A DNA stretch of 64,000 bases from Prauserella halophila. GTDB taxonomy: Bacteria; Actinomycetota; Actinomycetes; Mycobacteriales; Pseudonocardiaceae. Position 1 is the stretch's first letter; every line of letters starts with the position of its first letter. Position numbers and translations under genes: made by a program. The notes under the pieces were generated by a model that made no database searches, was not told where the DNA came from, and was given only the letters and a program-made list of their open reading frames with translations. Of the stretch, positions 39,544-49,222 are shown one piece after another. The stretch is from positions 62,001 to 126,000 of the forward strand of contig NZ_JAMTCQ010000008.1 of the NCBI RefSeq assembly GCF_024171895.1, in the 5' to 3' direction.

Positions 39544-40830
39544 ATGCACGCGTTGTTCCGTGCGCGCCGAGCGCTGCAACTGGCCCTGACCACCAACGCG
39601 ATCCGGCCGTGGTCCGGGCACCGGATCTCGATCCCCGCCTTCGTCGCCGGCTGGCTGACCTCCGAACTCGCACCCCAGCTGCTCGCCCTCACTGCCGCCG
39701 ACACGGCCGCGCACCTCGCCCGCCACCGCCGCGCGAGCGACCCCGCGGGCCTGGCGGCGGCAGCGGCGTCCGCGGGCGGGCTCGCCGCCCTCATCGCCTC
39801 CGCACACCGCGCACGCGGCGTCGTCGACACCGCACTCACCGACGCCCTCGGCCCGGACCACCGCCCCGCGGCCGGGGAGCGCGCACCCGATGACGTGGCG
39901 ACACCGTGGGGCAGGCTGGCGTTCCCGTTCCGGATGGACACCCGCGGGGTCGAGCGCGAGCGCGACCTCGCCTACGCCCCGGGCGGACGCCGGTTCCTGC
40001 TGGACGTCTACCGCCCGAGCGAGCCCGGCGCCGGCAGGCCCGTGCTGCTGCAGGTGCACGGCGGCGCATGGATGACCGGCAGCAAGAACGAACAGGGCGT
40101 GCCGCTCATGCTGCACATGGCCCGCCGCGGCTGGATCTGCGTGGCGATCAACTACCCGCTCTCACCGAGATCCCGCTGGCCCGAACACATCGTGGCCGCC
40201 AAGCGCGCGCTCGCGTGGATCCGGGAGCACATCGCCGAGTACGGCGGTGATCCGTCGTTCGTGGTCACCACGGGCGGTTCGGCGGGCGGCCACCTGGCCT
40301 CGCTACTGGCCCTGACCCCGAACGACCCCGCGTTCCAGCCGGGCTTCACCGGCAGCGACACCAGCGTGCAGGGCTGCGTGCCGCACTACGGCGTCTACGA
40401 CTTCGCCGCGACGAGCGGCTCCCGGACGAGTGCGGCCCGGATGCGCGGCCTGCTGGCCCGGTTCGTCATGGGGCCCGCTCCCACCCACGAGGACTACGTC
40501 GCCGCCTCCCCGCTGGACCGCACCACCGACGCGGCACCGCCGTTCTTCGTGATCCACGGCGATCAGGACAGCCTCGTGCCCGTCCGCGAGGCGCGCCGGT
40601 TCGTCGACGCCCTGCGCGCCGTCTCGCCGCAGCCCGTGGCCTACGCCGAGATCCCGGGCGCGCAGCACGCGTTCGACCTCTTCCCCTCGATCCGCAGCGC
40701 CCACGTCGTCGATGGCGTGGAACGGTTCCTGGAGTGGCTCCACCGGCGCCACACCGGCCGTTCCGCACGGCCCTCGGACCGGCGGGCTAGTGGCGAGGCA
40801 GGCCCAGCAGCCGCTGCGCCACCACGGTGA
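39544..40830 (+). CDS. Alpha/beta-hydrolase (HSL-type esterase)
   Basis: 428 residues from ATG 39544. An N-terminal region of about 120 residues, Ala-rich with weak hydrophobic stretches, precedes a hormone-sensitive-lipase-type domain: oxyanion HGGAWMTGS, nucleophile TGGSAGGHLAS, Asp in IHGDQDSLVP and His in GAQHAFDLF. It may hydrolyse sterol esters or other acyl esters; the shared KstR box suggests a link to sterol feeding. Its 3' end overlaps that of the convergent fadE34 by 44 bp, so the last 14 residues are encoded antisense to fadE34. Confidence 0.82.
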   Translation: MHALFRARRALQLALTTNAIRPWSGHRISIPAFVAGWLTSELAPQLLALTAADTAAHLARHRRASDPAGLAAAAASAGGLAALIASAHRARGVVDTALTDALGPDHRPAAGERAPDDVATPWGRLAFPFRMDTRGVERERDLAYAPGGRRFLLDVYRPSEPGAGRPVLLQVHGGAWMTGSKNEQGVPLMLHMARRGWICVAINYPLSPRSRWPEHIVAAKRALAWIREHIAEYGGDPSFVVTTGGSAGGHLASLLALTPNDPAFQPGFTGSDTSVQGCVPHYGVYDFAATSGSRTSAARMRGLLARFVMGPAPTHEDYVAASPLDRTTDAAPPFFVIHGDQDSLVPVREARRFVDALRAVSPQPVAYAEIPGAQHAFDLFPSIRSAHVVDGVERFLEWLHRRHTGRSARPSDRRASGEAGPAAAAPPR

Positions 40831-42940
40831 GCAGCACCTGACTCGTCCCGCCCGCGATGCTCAGGCACCGCGTGAGCAGGAACTCGTGCTGGACCGCCGC
40901 CGTCGCCTCGTCGGCGACGACACCGGCCGGGCCCACGACGTCCAGCGCCGTCTCGGCGACCTCCTGCCGGTGCCGTACGCCGAGCAGCTTCTGCACGCTC
41001 GACTCCGCACCGGGCCGGCCGCCACCGAGCCGGCGCACCGTGTCCCGGACGCCGAGCACCGACACGGCCGACCCGTCGACGACCAGTGCACCGAGCCGTT
41101 CCGCATCCAGCTCGGGCTGCGCGACCAGGAGCTGCTCCACCGCCTCGCCGACCGCCGATCCGCCGCCGAGCGCGACCCGCTCGTTGGCGAGGGTCGTGCG
41201 CGCGAGCGGCCACCCGCCGTCCACCTCGCCCACGACATCGGCGTCCGGCACGAACACCCCGTCCAGGAACACCTCGTTGAACCGCACCTCGCCGGTGATC
41301 TCGCGCAGCGGCCGCACCTCGATACCCGGTGCCCGCATGTCGACCAGGAAGTACGTGATGCCCCGGTGTTTCGGGGCGTCCGGATCGGTACGCGCCAGGC
41401 AGATCGCCCGGTCCGCCTCGTGCGCCAGCGAGGTCCAGACCTTCTGCCCGGACAGCCGCCACCCTCCCTCCGTCCGCTCGGCCGAGGTGCGCAGCGACGC
41501 CAGGTCGGAGCCGGCGCCGGGCTCGCTGAACAGCTGGCACCAGGTCACGTCGCCGCGCAACGTCGGCAGCACGAACCGCTCCCGTTGCTCCCCGGAACCG
41601 TGTTCGAGGATCGTCGGCAGCGCCCACGCACCCACCACCAGGTCGGGCCGCGTGATGCCGGCACGGTCGACCTCGTCGTCGATCACCAGCTGCTGGGCAG
41701 GCGTCGCGTCGAGCCCGTACGGCCGCGGCCAGTGCGGCGCCAGGTAACCGCTCTCGGCCAGGCGCACGCGGGCGGCGTTACCGTCCAGGCCGGCGACCTC
41801 GGCCGCCAGCGCGGCCGCCGCGTTCCGGGTCTCCGCCAGATCCTCACCGGTACCGAGTCCGGCGTGGGCGTCGACGTCGACCTCGACCCGGCGCCGCACA
41901 CCCGCCCGGGTCAGCTCACCGGCCCGGCGGCGCCATCGCGGCGTGCCGCCGAGCACCTGGCGCAGCGACACCGCCCGGCGCAGGTACCGGTGTGCATCGT
42001 GCTCCCAGGTGAAGCCGATGCCGCCGAGCACCTGGATGCAGTCCTTCGCGCACTCGACGGCGCCGTCGAGTGCGCCCGCCGCCGCGACCGCGGCGGCCAC
42101 GGCGAACTGCTCGTCGTCGGCCGTGTCGGCGGCCCGCGCGGCGTCCCACGCGAGCGCCGCCGCCGACTCGGACCGGCACAGCATCTCCGCACACAGCTGC
42201 TGCACCGCCTGGAACGCACCGATGGGACGGCCGAACTGCTCCCGGACCTGCGCGTACTCACTCGCCGTGCGCACGCACCACTCCGCCACTCCCGCGGCTT
42301 CCGCGGCCGCCAGCGTGGCCGCCAGCTCCGGCACCGCGATCCGGTCCAGGACATCCGTGGCGGGCACGGCCAGCCCGTCGAGTTCCGCCGTCGCGACCCC
42401 GCGACTCGGGTCGAAGGACTCGTGTTCGATCAGCCGCACCCGTCCGGGCTCCACCGCGAACCACACGGTGTCCGCGGCGCTCTCGCTCGGGACGGGCTCG
42501 TCCGCGGGCCGGGCACCGGTGCGCGCGGCCAGCAGCAGCACGTCGGCGTCGGGGCCGTCCGGCAGCACCGGCGTGGTCCCGTCGACGACGAGACCGCCGT
42601 CCCCGGCCCGGCGCGCGACGAGACCGCCCGCATCGAGCGCCACCGCCGCCCGCGCCGCACCCGCCGCCACCGCCGGCGCGTGTTCCTCGGCCACGACCGA
42701 TCCCGGCCGCCGTGCCCACACGAGTCCGGCCAGGATCGTGCCGAAGCCGACGCCTCCCGCCAGCTCACCCGATCCGGCCGCGACGCCCGCGACCAGGTCC
42801 GTCACACCGCCGCCTGCGCCGCCGAGCGACTCCGGCAGCGCGATCGCCGGCAGGCCGATGCCCGCGATCGCCGTGGCCGGATCGGCGGCCTTCGCCGCGG
42901 CACTCACGGCATCGGCCAGTGCTCGTTGCTCGTCCGTCAT
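40787..42940 (-). CDS. fadE34: Fused double acyl-CoA dehydrogenase FadE34 (ChsE3)
   Basis: 717 residues from ATG 42940 (GTG 42952 is possible). Two ACAD halves in one chain: the N-terminal half ends with YAQVREQFGRPIGAFQAVQQ and QVLGGIGFTWEHDAHRYLRRA, the C-terminal half has WCQLFSEPGAGSDLASLRT, LSGQKVWTSLAHEAD and SIAGGTSQVLLTVVAQRLLGLPR. FadE34 dehydrogenates the five-carbon side-chain steroid acyl-CoA; the fused form mimics an alpha-beta pair. Divergent from kstR exactly as in mycobacteria, with a KstR operator on each side of the intergenic gap. Confidence 0.92.
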   Translation of the reverse strand: MTDEQRALADAVSAAAKAADPATAIAGIGLPAIALPESLGGAGGGVTDLVAGVAAGSGELAGGVGFGTILAGLVWARRPGSVVAEEHAPAVAAGAARAAVALDAGGLVARRAGDGGLVVDGTTPVLPDGPDADVLLLAARTGARPADEPVPSESAADTVWFAVEPGRVRLIEHESFDPSRGVATAELDGLAVPATDVLDRIAVPELAATLAAAEAAGVAEWCVRTASEYAQVREQFGRPIGAFQAVQQLCAEMLCRSESAAALAWDAARAADTADDEQFAVAAAVAAAGALDGAVECAKDCIQVLGGIGFTWEHDAHRYLRRAVSLRQVLGGTPRWRRRAGELTRAGVRRRVEVDVDAHAGLGTGEDLAETRNAAAALAAEVAGLDGNAARVRLAESGYLAPHWPRPYGLDATPAQQLVIDDEVDRAGITRPDLVVGAWALPTILEHGSGEQRERFVLPTLRGDVTWCQLFSEPGAGSDLASLRTSAERTEGGWRLSGQKVWTSLAHEADRAICLARTDPDAPKHRGITYFLVDMRAPGIEVRPLREITGEVRFNEVFLDGVFVPDADVVGEVDGGWPLARTTLANERVALGGGSAVGEAVEQLLVAQPELDAERLGALVVDGSAVSVLGVRDTVRRLGGGRPGAESSVQKLLGVRHRQEVAETALDVVGPAGVVADEATAAVQHEFLLTRCLSIAGGTSQVLLTVVAQRLLGLPRH

Positions 42941-42963
42941 CGCGATACCCACGACACCTATTG

Positions 42964-42977
42964 TAGAACATGTTTCA
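42964..42977. promoter_or_regulatory. KstR operator for fadE34 (perfect match)
   Basis: TAGAACATGTTTCA matches all fixed bases; 24 bp before the fadE34 start. Confidence 0.9.
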
Positions 42978-43039
42978 CTTAACCGGGTGTAACCCGATCG
43001 CCGTTTTCATCCGACAATGGGTAGACTGCAGATCAGGAC

Positions 43040-43053
43040 TGGAACAGGTTCTT
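43040..43053. promoter_or_regulatory. KstR operator at kstR (autoregulation)
   Basis: TGGAACAGGTTCTT, 7 of 8 fixed bases, 20 bp before the kstR ATG; implies negative autoregulation. Confidence 0.85.
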
Positions 43054-43072
43054 TAACCAGGAGAGATGCCCG

Positions 43073-43717
43073 ATGGCAAGCAAGCCCACGACGCCGGCCT
43101 CGGCGAAGACGGCGTCCCGGAGCTCCGCCGCTCTCGGCCCGATGGGCGGGGACGAGCCCGGAACGGCGGCCCAGCGCGACCGGCGCAAGCGCATCCTCGA
43201 TGCGACGCTCGCCCTCGCGGCGAAAGGCGGCTACGACGCCGTGCAGATGCGGACCGTGGCCGAACGCGCCGACGTCGCCCTCGGCACCCTCTACCGCTAT
43301 TTCCCGTCCAAGATCCACCTGCTGGTGTCCGGACTCGCGCGCGAGTTCGAACGAGCACAGGACAAGCTCGACCGTGGCAGCATCCCGGGCGAGACGTCCA
43401 CCGAGCGCCTGCTCGTGGTCCTGGGCCGCAACACCCGCATGATGCAGCGCGATCCGCATCTCACCGAGGCGATGGTGCGGGCCTTCATGTTCGCCGACAC
43501 CACTGCAGCCGCCGAGGTGGAACAGGTCGGCGCCATGATGGAGAACATGTTCGCCAAGGCGATGGGCATCGACGAGCCCACCGATCACGACCGCGACGTC
43601 TTCCACGTGATCGCCGACGTCTGGATGGCCAACCTCGTCGCCTGGGTCACCCGCCGCGCGTCGGCGGCCGATGTCGCCAAACGCCTCGAACTGTCGGTCC
43701 ACCTGCTCCTCGACTGA
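43073..43717 (+). CDS. kstR: TetR-family sterol catabolism repressor KstR
   Basis: 214 residues; ATG preceded by AGGAGA. The N-terminal HTH (residues about 34-85: RRKRILDATLALAAKGGYDA, VALGTLYRYFPSKIHLL) and C-terminal ligand domain (MQRDPHLTEAMVRAFMFAD, FHVIADVWMANLVAWVTRRAS) closely follow mycobacterial KstR; a 30-residue Ala/Ser/Thr extension precedes the HTH. KstR is released from DNA by 3-oxo-cholestenoic acid CoA thioesters. It should repress the ten operator sites listed in this window. Confidence 0.95.
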   Translation: MASKPTTPASAKTASRSSAALGPMGGDEPGTAAQRDRRKRILDATLALAAKGGYDAVQMRTVAERADVALGTLYRYFPSKIHLLVSGLAREFERAQDKLDRGSIPGETSTERLLVVLGRNTRMMQRDPHLTEAMVRAFMFADTTAAAEVEQVGAMMENMFAKAMGIDEPTDHDRDVFHVIADVWMANLVAWVTRRASAADVAKRLELSVHLLLD

Positions 43718-43786
43718 GCACTCCGGCGACACACACGCGCACCCCGGGCCTTCTCGGGACCGTGCCCACTCTCGTAGCCAGCGAGA

Positions 43787-43827
43787 GGACCCCGGCCCAT
43801 GTCAACGTCACCCGCGGGCCGGGGTCC
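43787..43827 (+). terminator. Hairpin terminator after kstR
   Basis: Twelve-bp perfect stem GGACCCCGGCCC (43787-43798) with GGGCCGGGGTCC (43816-43827) and a 17-base loop; no U-tract. It separates the sterol locus from the next gene. Confidence 0.72.
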
Positions 43828-43892
43828 GGGGTCGCCCTGTTGGGTAACCTGGTCGGCACGGACAGTGAGCGGAACCGGTTCAGCGTCTACAG

Positions 43893-44867
43893 ATGACAGA
43901 GCTGGGCGGGAACCTCCGGGCGGCCCGTGAGGCTGCCGGGGTGAGCCTTGCCGCCATGGCCGCCATGGCCGCCCGTACGCACTACTCCAAGGCGCTGATC
44001 GGGCACCTGGAGACCGGTCGACGTGTGGGCGACAGCCTGGCCGCTGAGTTGGAACGACGGGTGATCGAATTACGGCACCTGGACGACGTAGTTGGCGGTG
44101 GTGACCTGTCCCCGCTGGTGCTCCGGGAGCTGTCGGACGCTCAGCACGTCGTCAGGACTGCCAGCTACGGGGAGGAGACCGGCCGCCGGTTGCTCGTTGT
44201 CGTCGGAGAGTTAGCCCAGCTAGCGGGATGGGTGGCCAGCGATGCCGGCCAGTACACCGAAGCACAACGGGTCTACCTCGACGGCGTATCGGCCGCCCGT
44301 GATGCCGGAGACCACCCGCTGGCCGGACAGCTCCTGTCCAGCCTGAGCTACCAGGTAGCCAACGTGGGAGATCCTGCCGACGCTGCCCTACTGGCACGCT
44401 CAGCGGTCAAGGGTGCCCACGGTGCTACGCCCGTTGCCCGGGCGTTGCTCCTCGAACGGTTGGCATGGGCCAGTGCCCGTTCTCGGGACCACGACAGCAC
44501 CCGGCGAACGCTGGACGCGGTGGACGACTCCTACGACCAGAGCACCGACGGCACCGAAGAGCCGGAATGGGTGTACTGGCTGGACCGTAAGGAAATCGAC
44601 GTCATGGCCGGACGGTGCCTGATCGAACTGGGCGACCCGACGGCCGCCGAGCCGCTGCTGTCGGCAGCCATCGACGCCTATAACCCGGGCCACGCGCGGG
44701 AAGTTGCGCTGTATCAGACGTGGCTCGCCGAGTCCTACGCCCGTGCGGGTGTGGTCGATGCCGCACAGTCGACGTTGACGACCGCACGGAAGACGTCCCA
44801 GGGCATCAACTCCACCCGGCTGGACCGCAGGATCACCGACATCGAACGGCTGCTCCGCCAGCCCTGA
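43893..44867 (+). CDS. XRE-family regulator with TPR-like C-terminus
   Basis: 324 residues. The N-terminal HTH is MTELGGNLRAAREAAGVSLA, then a 9-bp tandem duplication gives MAAMAARTHYSKALIGHLETGRR. The rest is helical with TPR-like pairs (QYTEAQRVYLDGVSAARDAG, PTAAEPLLSAAIDAYN, VALYQTWLAESYARAG). Actinobacteria have many such regulators, usually near 400 residues and often beside a DUF397 gene; here the region between HTH and repeats is short and no DUF397 gene follows. Less GC-rich at third positions than its neighbours. Ligand and targets unknown. A hairpin from the kstR side and about 65 bp precede it. Confidence 0.75.
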   Translation: MTELGGNLRAAREAAGVSLAAMAAMAARTHYSKALIGHLETGRRVGDSLAAELERRVIELRHLDDVVGGGDLSPLVLRELSDAQHVVRTASYGEETGRRLLVVVGELAQLAGWVASDAGQYTEAQRVYLDGVSAARDAGDHPLAGQLLSSLSYQVANVGDPADAALLARSAVKGAHGATPVARALLLERLAWASARSRDHDSTRRTLDAVDDSYDQSTDGTEEPEWVYWLDRKEIDVMAGRCLIELGDPTAAEPLLSAAIDAYNPGHAREVALYQTWLAESYARAGVVDAAQSTLTTARKTSQGINSTRLDRRITDIERLLRQP

Positions 44868-45010
44868 CCGCCTCAACCGGGCAGCTGAACGTCACTTGCA
44901 CCTGCCCGCTCACCTCGCCGCTCACTTCGCGGAGTGCTCCGGGGCAGAGTGCTCTGGGGACGGAGTGTTCCGGGGCTGCCGACGGAAACTGTGACAGTGG
45001 TGCGACGGCG

Positions 45011-45844
45011 TCAGCCGGCGTAGCGCTGCACGAAAGCGGCGAACTCGTCGAGTTCCCGCAGTGTGCCCGATTCCGGCGCGGTCTCGAGCATGAACGTCAC
45101 GTGCTCGACGCCGGCCTCGGCCCACCCCGCGATCAACTTCTCGTCGGCAGGCGCCCCGAAGATCGCCATGGGCACGTCCGGCTTGCCCTGCTCGGCGAAC
45201 CAGTCCTGCGCCTGCCGGATTTCGTCCGGCGTGGTGTGCGGCCGCAGCAGCCAGCCGTCACCCCAGGCGACGGTCCGGCGCAGCGCCGCCGTGCTCTCGC
45301 CACCCACGTAGATCGGCGGATGCGGCGAGGCCGCCGGTTTCGGCCACGCGTACACGGGATCGAAGTCCACGAACCGGCCGTGGAACTCGGCCTGCTCCTG
45401 GGTCCACAGCCGGGTCAGTGCCTCCAGCTGCTCGTTCATCAGCGCACCGCGGACCGCCGGGTCCGCGCCGTGGTTGCGCATCTCCTCGCGGTTCCAGCCG
45501 ATACCGACGCCGAGCACGAACCGGCCGCCCGACACCAGGTCCAGACTCGCGCCCTCGTTCGCGGTGTGGATCAGGTCGCGCTGCGGCAGCAGGGCGATCC
45601 CCGTGCCCACGGTCAGCTCCCGCGTCGTCGCGGCGGCCGCAGTGAGCGCCACGAACGGGTCGAGCGTGCGGTAGTACTTGCGCGGCAGGTCACCACCGCC
45701 GGGATACGGCGACTCCCTGCTGGCCGGGATGTGGGAGTGCTCGGCGAGGAACAGCGAGCTCAGGCCCCGTTCCTCCAGCGCAGCACCCAACGGGCCCGGG
45801 CGGATTCCCTCGTCGGTCACGAACGTCGAAACACCGAACTTCAT
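45011..45844 (-). CDS. LLM-class (F420-type) oxidoreductase
   Basis: 277 residues from ATG 45844 (GTG 45850 is possible). Luciferase-like TIM barrel: MKFGVSTFVTDEGIRPG, LTVGTGIALLPQRDLIHTANEGASLD, RFVLGVGIGWNREEMRNHGA, PPIYVGGESTAALRR. These fit the TIGR03619-like F420-dependent group rather than FMN luciferases. Substrate unknown. Stands alone, 141 bp downstream of icmF on the same strand. Confidence 0.83.
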   Translation of the reverse strand: MKFGVSTFVTDEGIRPGPLGAALEERGLSSLFLAEHSHIPASRESPYPGGGDLPRKYYRTLDPFVALTAAAATTRELTVGTGIALLPQRDLIHTANEGASLDLVSGGRFVLGVGIGWNREEMRNHGADPAVRGALMNEQLEALTRLWTQEQAEFHGRFVDFDPVYAWPKPAASPHPPIYVGGESTAALRRTVAWGDGWLLRPHTTPDEIRQAQDWFAEQGKPDVPMAIFGAPADEKLIAGWAEAGVEHVTFMLETAPESGTLRELDEFAAFVQRYAG

Positions 45845-45985
45845 ATCCACCAGCAACCCGCCGCGCGCGACGTACATTCCCGGAGCGGGCCCCTGACGAT
45901 CGGCGCCCGGCCCACGGGGTGGTACCCGCCTCCGCCCGCGACGGCCGGTCCTTCCGGCCGTCCGCGGACCGGACGGCGGCGGGGC

Positions 45986-48900
45986 TCAGACGTTGCGCCG
46001 GTACTGGCCGCCCACCTCGAAGAACGCCTCGGTGATCTGCCCGAGTGAGCACACCCGCGCCGCGTCCATGAGTACGGCGAACACGTTCTCGCCCCGTGCC
46101 GCCGCGTCCCGCAGGCGGGCGAGCGCGACCTGCGCCTCGGCGTGATTCCTCGCCTGGAAGTCCTCGAGCCGCTGCAGCTGCGAGTGCTTCTCGTCCTCGG
46201 TGGCACGAGCGAGTTCGACCTCGCCCTGCTGTTCGTCCTCCTCCGGGCTGCGGAAGGTGTTCACGCCGACGATCGGCAGCTCGCCGTTGTGCTTGAGCCG
46301 CTCGTAGGTGATCGACTCGTCCTGAATCCTGCCGCGCTGATAGCCGGTCTCCATCGCGCCGAGCACGCCGCCCCGTTCGGAGATGCGCTCGAACTCGGTG
46401 AGCACGGCCTCCTCCACGAGGTCGGTGAGCTCGTCGATGATGAACGACCCTTGCAGCGGGTTCTCGTTCTTCGACAGGCCCCATTCCTTGTTGATGATCA
46501 TCTGGATGGCCATCGCGCGGCGCACCGAACTCTCGGACGGCGTCGTGATCGCCTCGTCGTAGGCGTTGGTGTGCAACGAGTTGGCGTTGTCGTACAGCGC
46601 GCACAGCGCCTGCAGCGTCGTGCGGATGTCGTTGAAGTTCATCTCCTGCGCGTGGAGCGACCTCCCCGAGGTCTGCACGTGGTACTTGAGCTTCTGCGAC
46701 CGCTCCCCCGCGCCGTAGCGCTCGCGCATCGCCACCGACCAGATCCGCCGCGCCACCCGGCCCAGCACCGAGTACTCGGCGTCCATGCCGTTGGAGAAGA
46801 AGAACGACAGACTGGGCGCGAACTCGTCGATGTCCATACCGCGGGCGAGGTAGGACTCGACGTAGGTGAATCCGTTGGCGAGGGTGAAGGCGAGCTGCGA
46901 GATCGGGTTCGCCCCGGCCTCGGCGATGTGATATCCCGAGATGGACACCGAGTAGAAGTTCCGCACCCCGTGTTCGATGAACCACTCCTGGACGTCCGAC
47001 ATCATCCGGAGACTGAACTCCGTGGAGAAGATGCAGGTGTTCTGCCCCTGATCCTCCTTGAGGATGTCGGCCTGCACCGTGCCGCGGACCTGCCGCAGTG
47101 TCCACTCGCGAATCTCGGCGGTCTCGTCGGCATTCGGCTCGCGGCCGTGCTCGTCGCGGAATGCGTCCATCCGCTGGTCGATGGCCGTGTTCAGGAAGAA
47201 CGCCAGGATCGTCGGTGCGGGACCGTTGATGGTCATCGACACCGACGTCGACGGTGCGGTGAGATCGAAGCCGTCGTAGAGCGCCTTCATGTCGTCCAGC
47301 GTCGCGATCGAGACGCCCGACGTACCCACCTTGCCGTAGATATCCGGACGGGTGTCCGGGTCGAAGCCGTAGAGCGTCACCGAGTCGAACGCCGTCGACA
47401 GGCGTTTGGCCTCGGAGTCGGCGGAGAGGTACTTGAACCGCCGGTTCGTGCGGAACGCATCGCCCTCGCCGGCGAACATACGGGCCGGGTCCTCGCCGTC
47501 ACGCTTGAACGGGAACACGCCTGCCGTGTACGGGAAATAGCCGGGCAGGTGCTCGCGCCGCAGGAACGACACGAGCTCACCCTTGTCCTTGTACCGCGGC
47601 AACGCCACCCGCGGAATCCTGCTGCCCGAGAGCGTCTCCCGCCACAGCTCGGTGCGGATCTCCTGGTCCCGCACCGTGAACGAGAGCTGCTCGCCGCGGT
47701 AGGACTCGGACAGTTCCTCCCAGTGGCCGAGCAGCTCCGTCGTCTCGTCGCCCACAGCGGATTCCGCGCGCTCCACGAGCCGGTCGAGTGCTGCGGCGTC
47801 TCCCCCGTCGGCGGCGAGTGCGTCCCGCGCCACGGTCAAATGCTCACGCGTGCGCACGGCATCGGCCTGCCGCTCGGTCTCGGCGTGGTAACCGCGCAGG
47901 GTCTCGGCGATCTCCGCCAGGTACCGGACGCGATGCTGCGGAATGATCGTCGCCGTCTGCGTCGACACCTTGCCCTCGACCGGCGACAGTGTCCCCGCCG
48001 ACACCGAGAGCCCGCCGTCGGCGAGCATGTCGCGCAACTCCTGGTACAGCGCGGTGACGCCGTCGTCGTTGAACGTCGCCGCGCTCGTGCCGTAGACGGG
48101 CATGTCCTCGGGGTCGGAGCCGAACGCCTCGCGGTTGCGCACCAGCTGCCGCGCGACGTCGCGGCGGGCGTCCTCGGCGCCGCGGCGTTCGAACTTGTTG
48201 ATCGCCACGACGTCCGCGAAGTCGAGCATGTCGATCTTCTCCAACTGCGAGGCCGCGCCGAACTCGGGCGTCATGACGTAGAGCGACTGGTCGACGTGGT
48301 CGACGATGCCCGCGTCGCCCTGGCCGATACCCGGGGTCTCGACAACGACGAGGTCGAAGCCGGCGGCCTTGCAGGCGAGCACGGTCTCGTCGAGGCCCTG
48401 CGGAATCTCCCCGCTGGTCGTGCGGGTGGCCATCGACCGGAAGAACACGCGGTCGCCGTCGAGGCAGTTCATCCGGATGCGGTCGCCGAGCAGCGCACCG
48501 CCGCCGCGCCGGCGTGTCGGGTCGACCGCGAGTACCGCGATCCGGAGCTTGTCCTCCTGGTCGTTGCGGAACCGGCGCACGAGCTCGTCGGTCAACGACG
48601 ACTTGCCGGAACCGCCGGTACCGGTGATGCCGAGCACGGGCACCGTCCGCACCCGGGCGGACTCCCGCACGGCGGTGAGCCACTCGCCGGGCAGGACGCC
48701 CTGCTGCAGCTGTGAGATCGCCCGCGACAGGGTCCGGGTGTCGCCCGCGAGCAGCTCGTCCACGTCGCCGGCCCGTTGCCCGGCCAGGTCGACGTCGCAT
48801 TCCCGGATCATGTGGTTGATCATGCCCGGCAGGCCGAGCTCGAGCCCGTCCTCCGGCGAGAAGATCCGCGCCACGCCCCGCGAGTGCAGCAGGTCGATCT

Positions 48901-49222
48901 CGTCCTGGACGATGACGCCGCCACCGCCGCCGAAGACCTTCACGTGGCCCGCCCCGCGCTCGCGGAGCAACTCGACCAGGTACGAGAAGTACTCGACGTG
49001 CCCGCCCTGGTAGGCGCTGATCGCCACGCCCTGCGCATCCTCGGCGATCGCCGCGGTCACGACCTCGTCGACGGACCGGTTGTGCCCGAGGTGGATCACC
49101 TCGGCACCCTGCGACTGCAGGATGCGCCGCATGATGTTGATCGAAGCGTCGTGTCCGTCGAACAGGCTCGCCGCCGTGACGAACCGGACGGGATGCACAG
49201 GCTGGTGCAGCTCGGTGGTCAT
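45986..49222 (-). CDS. icmF: Fused isobutyryl-CoA mutase IcmF
   Basis: 1078 residues. Order: N-terminal B12-binding domain with the DxH of FDGHDASINIMRR (Asp22, His24), a MeaI/ArgK-type G-protein chaperone domain with P-loop GITGTGGSGKSSL (about 198-210), then the large substrate/TIM-barrel mutase domain (FKYLSADSEAKRLSTAFDS, YGKVGTSGVSIATLDDMK, SISGYHIAEAG, NFNDIRTTLQAL). It interconverts isobutyryl- and n-butyryl-CoA using adenosylcobalamin, with a built-in GTPase repairing the cofactor. Its 5' side has a near-palindrome (CTTGGA at 49235-49240 and TCCAAG at 49253-49258) that may be a regulator site. Confidence 0.95.
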   Translation of the reverse strand: MTTELHQPVHPVRFVTAASLFDGHDASINIMRRILQSQGAEVIHLGHNRSVDEVVTAAIAEDAQGVAISAYQGGHVEYFSYLVELLRERGAGHVKVFGGGGGVIVQDEIDLLHSRGVARIFSPEDGLELGLPGMINHMIRECDVDLAGQRAGDVDELLAGDTRTLSRAISQLQQGVLPGEWLTAVRESARVRTVPVLGITGTGGSGKSSLTDELVRRFRNDQEDKLRIAVLAVDPTRRRGGGALLGDRIRMNCLDGDRVFFRSMATRTTSGEIPQGLDETVLACKAAGFDLVVVETPGIGQGDAGIVDHVDQSLYVMTPEFGAASQLEKIDMLDFADVVAINKFERRGAEDARRDVARQLVRNREAFGSDPEDMPVYGTSAATFNDDGVTALYQELRDMLADGGLSVSAGTLSPVEGKVSTQTATIIPQHRVRYLAEIAETLRGYHAETERQADAVRTREHLTVARDALAADGGDAAALDRLVERAESAVGDETTELLGHWEELSESYRGEQLSFTVRDQEIRTELWRETLSGSRIPRVALPRYKDKGELVSFLRREHLPGYFPYTAGVFPFKRDGEDPARMFAGEGDAFRTNRRFKYLSADSEAKRLSTAFDSVTLYGFDPDTRPDIYGKVGTSGVSIATLDDMKALYDGFDLTAPSTSVSMTINGPAPTILAFFLNTAIDQRMDAFRDEHGREPNADETAEIREWTLRQVRGTVQADILKEDQGQNTCIFSTEFSLRMMSDVQEWFIEHGVRNFYSVSISGYHIAEAGANPISQLAFTLANGFTYVESYLARGMDIDEFAPSLSFFFSNGMDAEYSVLGRVARRIWSVAMRERYGAGERSQKLKYHVQTSGRSLHAQEMNFNDIRTTLQALCALYDNANSLHTNAYDEAITTPSESSVRRAMAIQMIINKEWGLSKNENPLQGSFIIDELTDLVEEAVLTEFERISERGGVLGAMETGYQRGRIQDESITYERLKHNGELPIVGVNTFRSPEEDEQQGEVELARATEDEKHSQLQRLEDFQARNHAEAQVALARLRDAAARGENVFAVLMDAARVCSLGQITEAFFEVGGQYRRNV

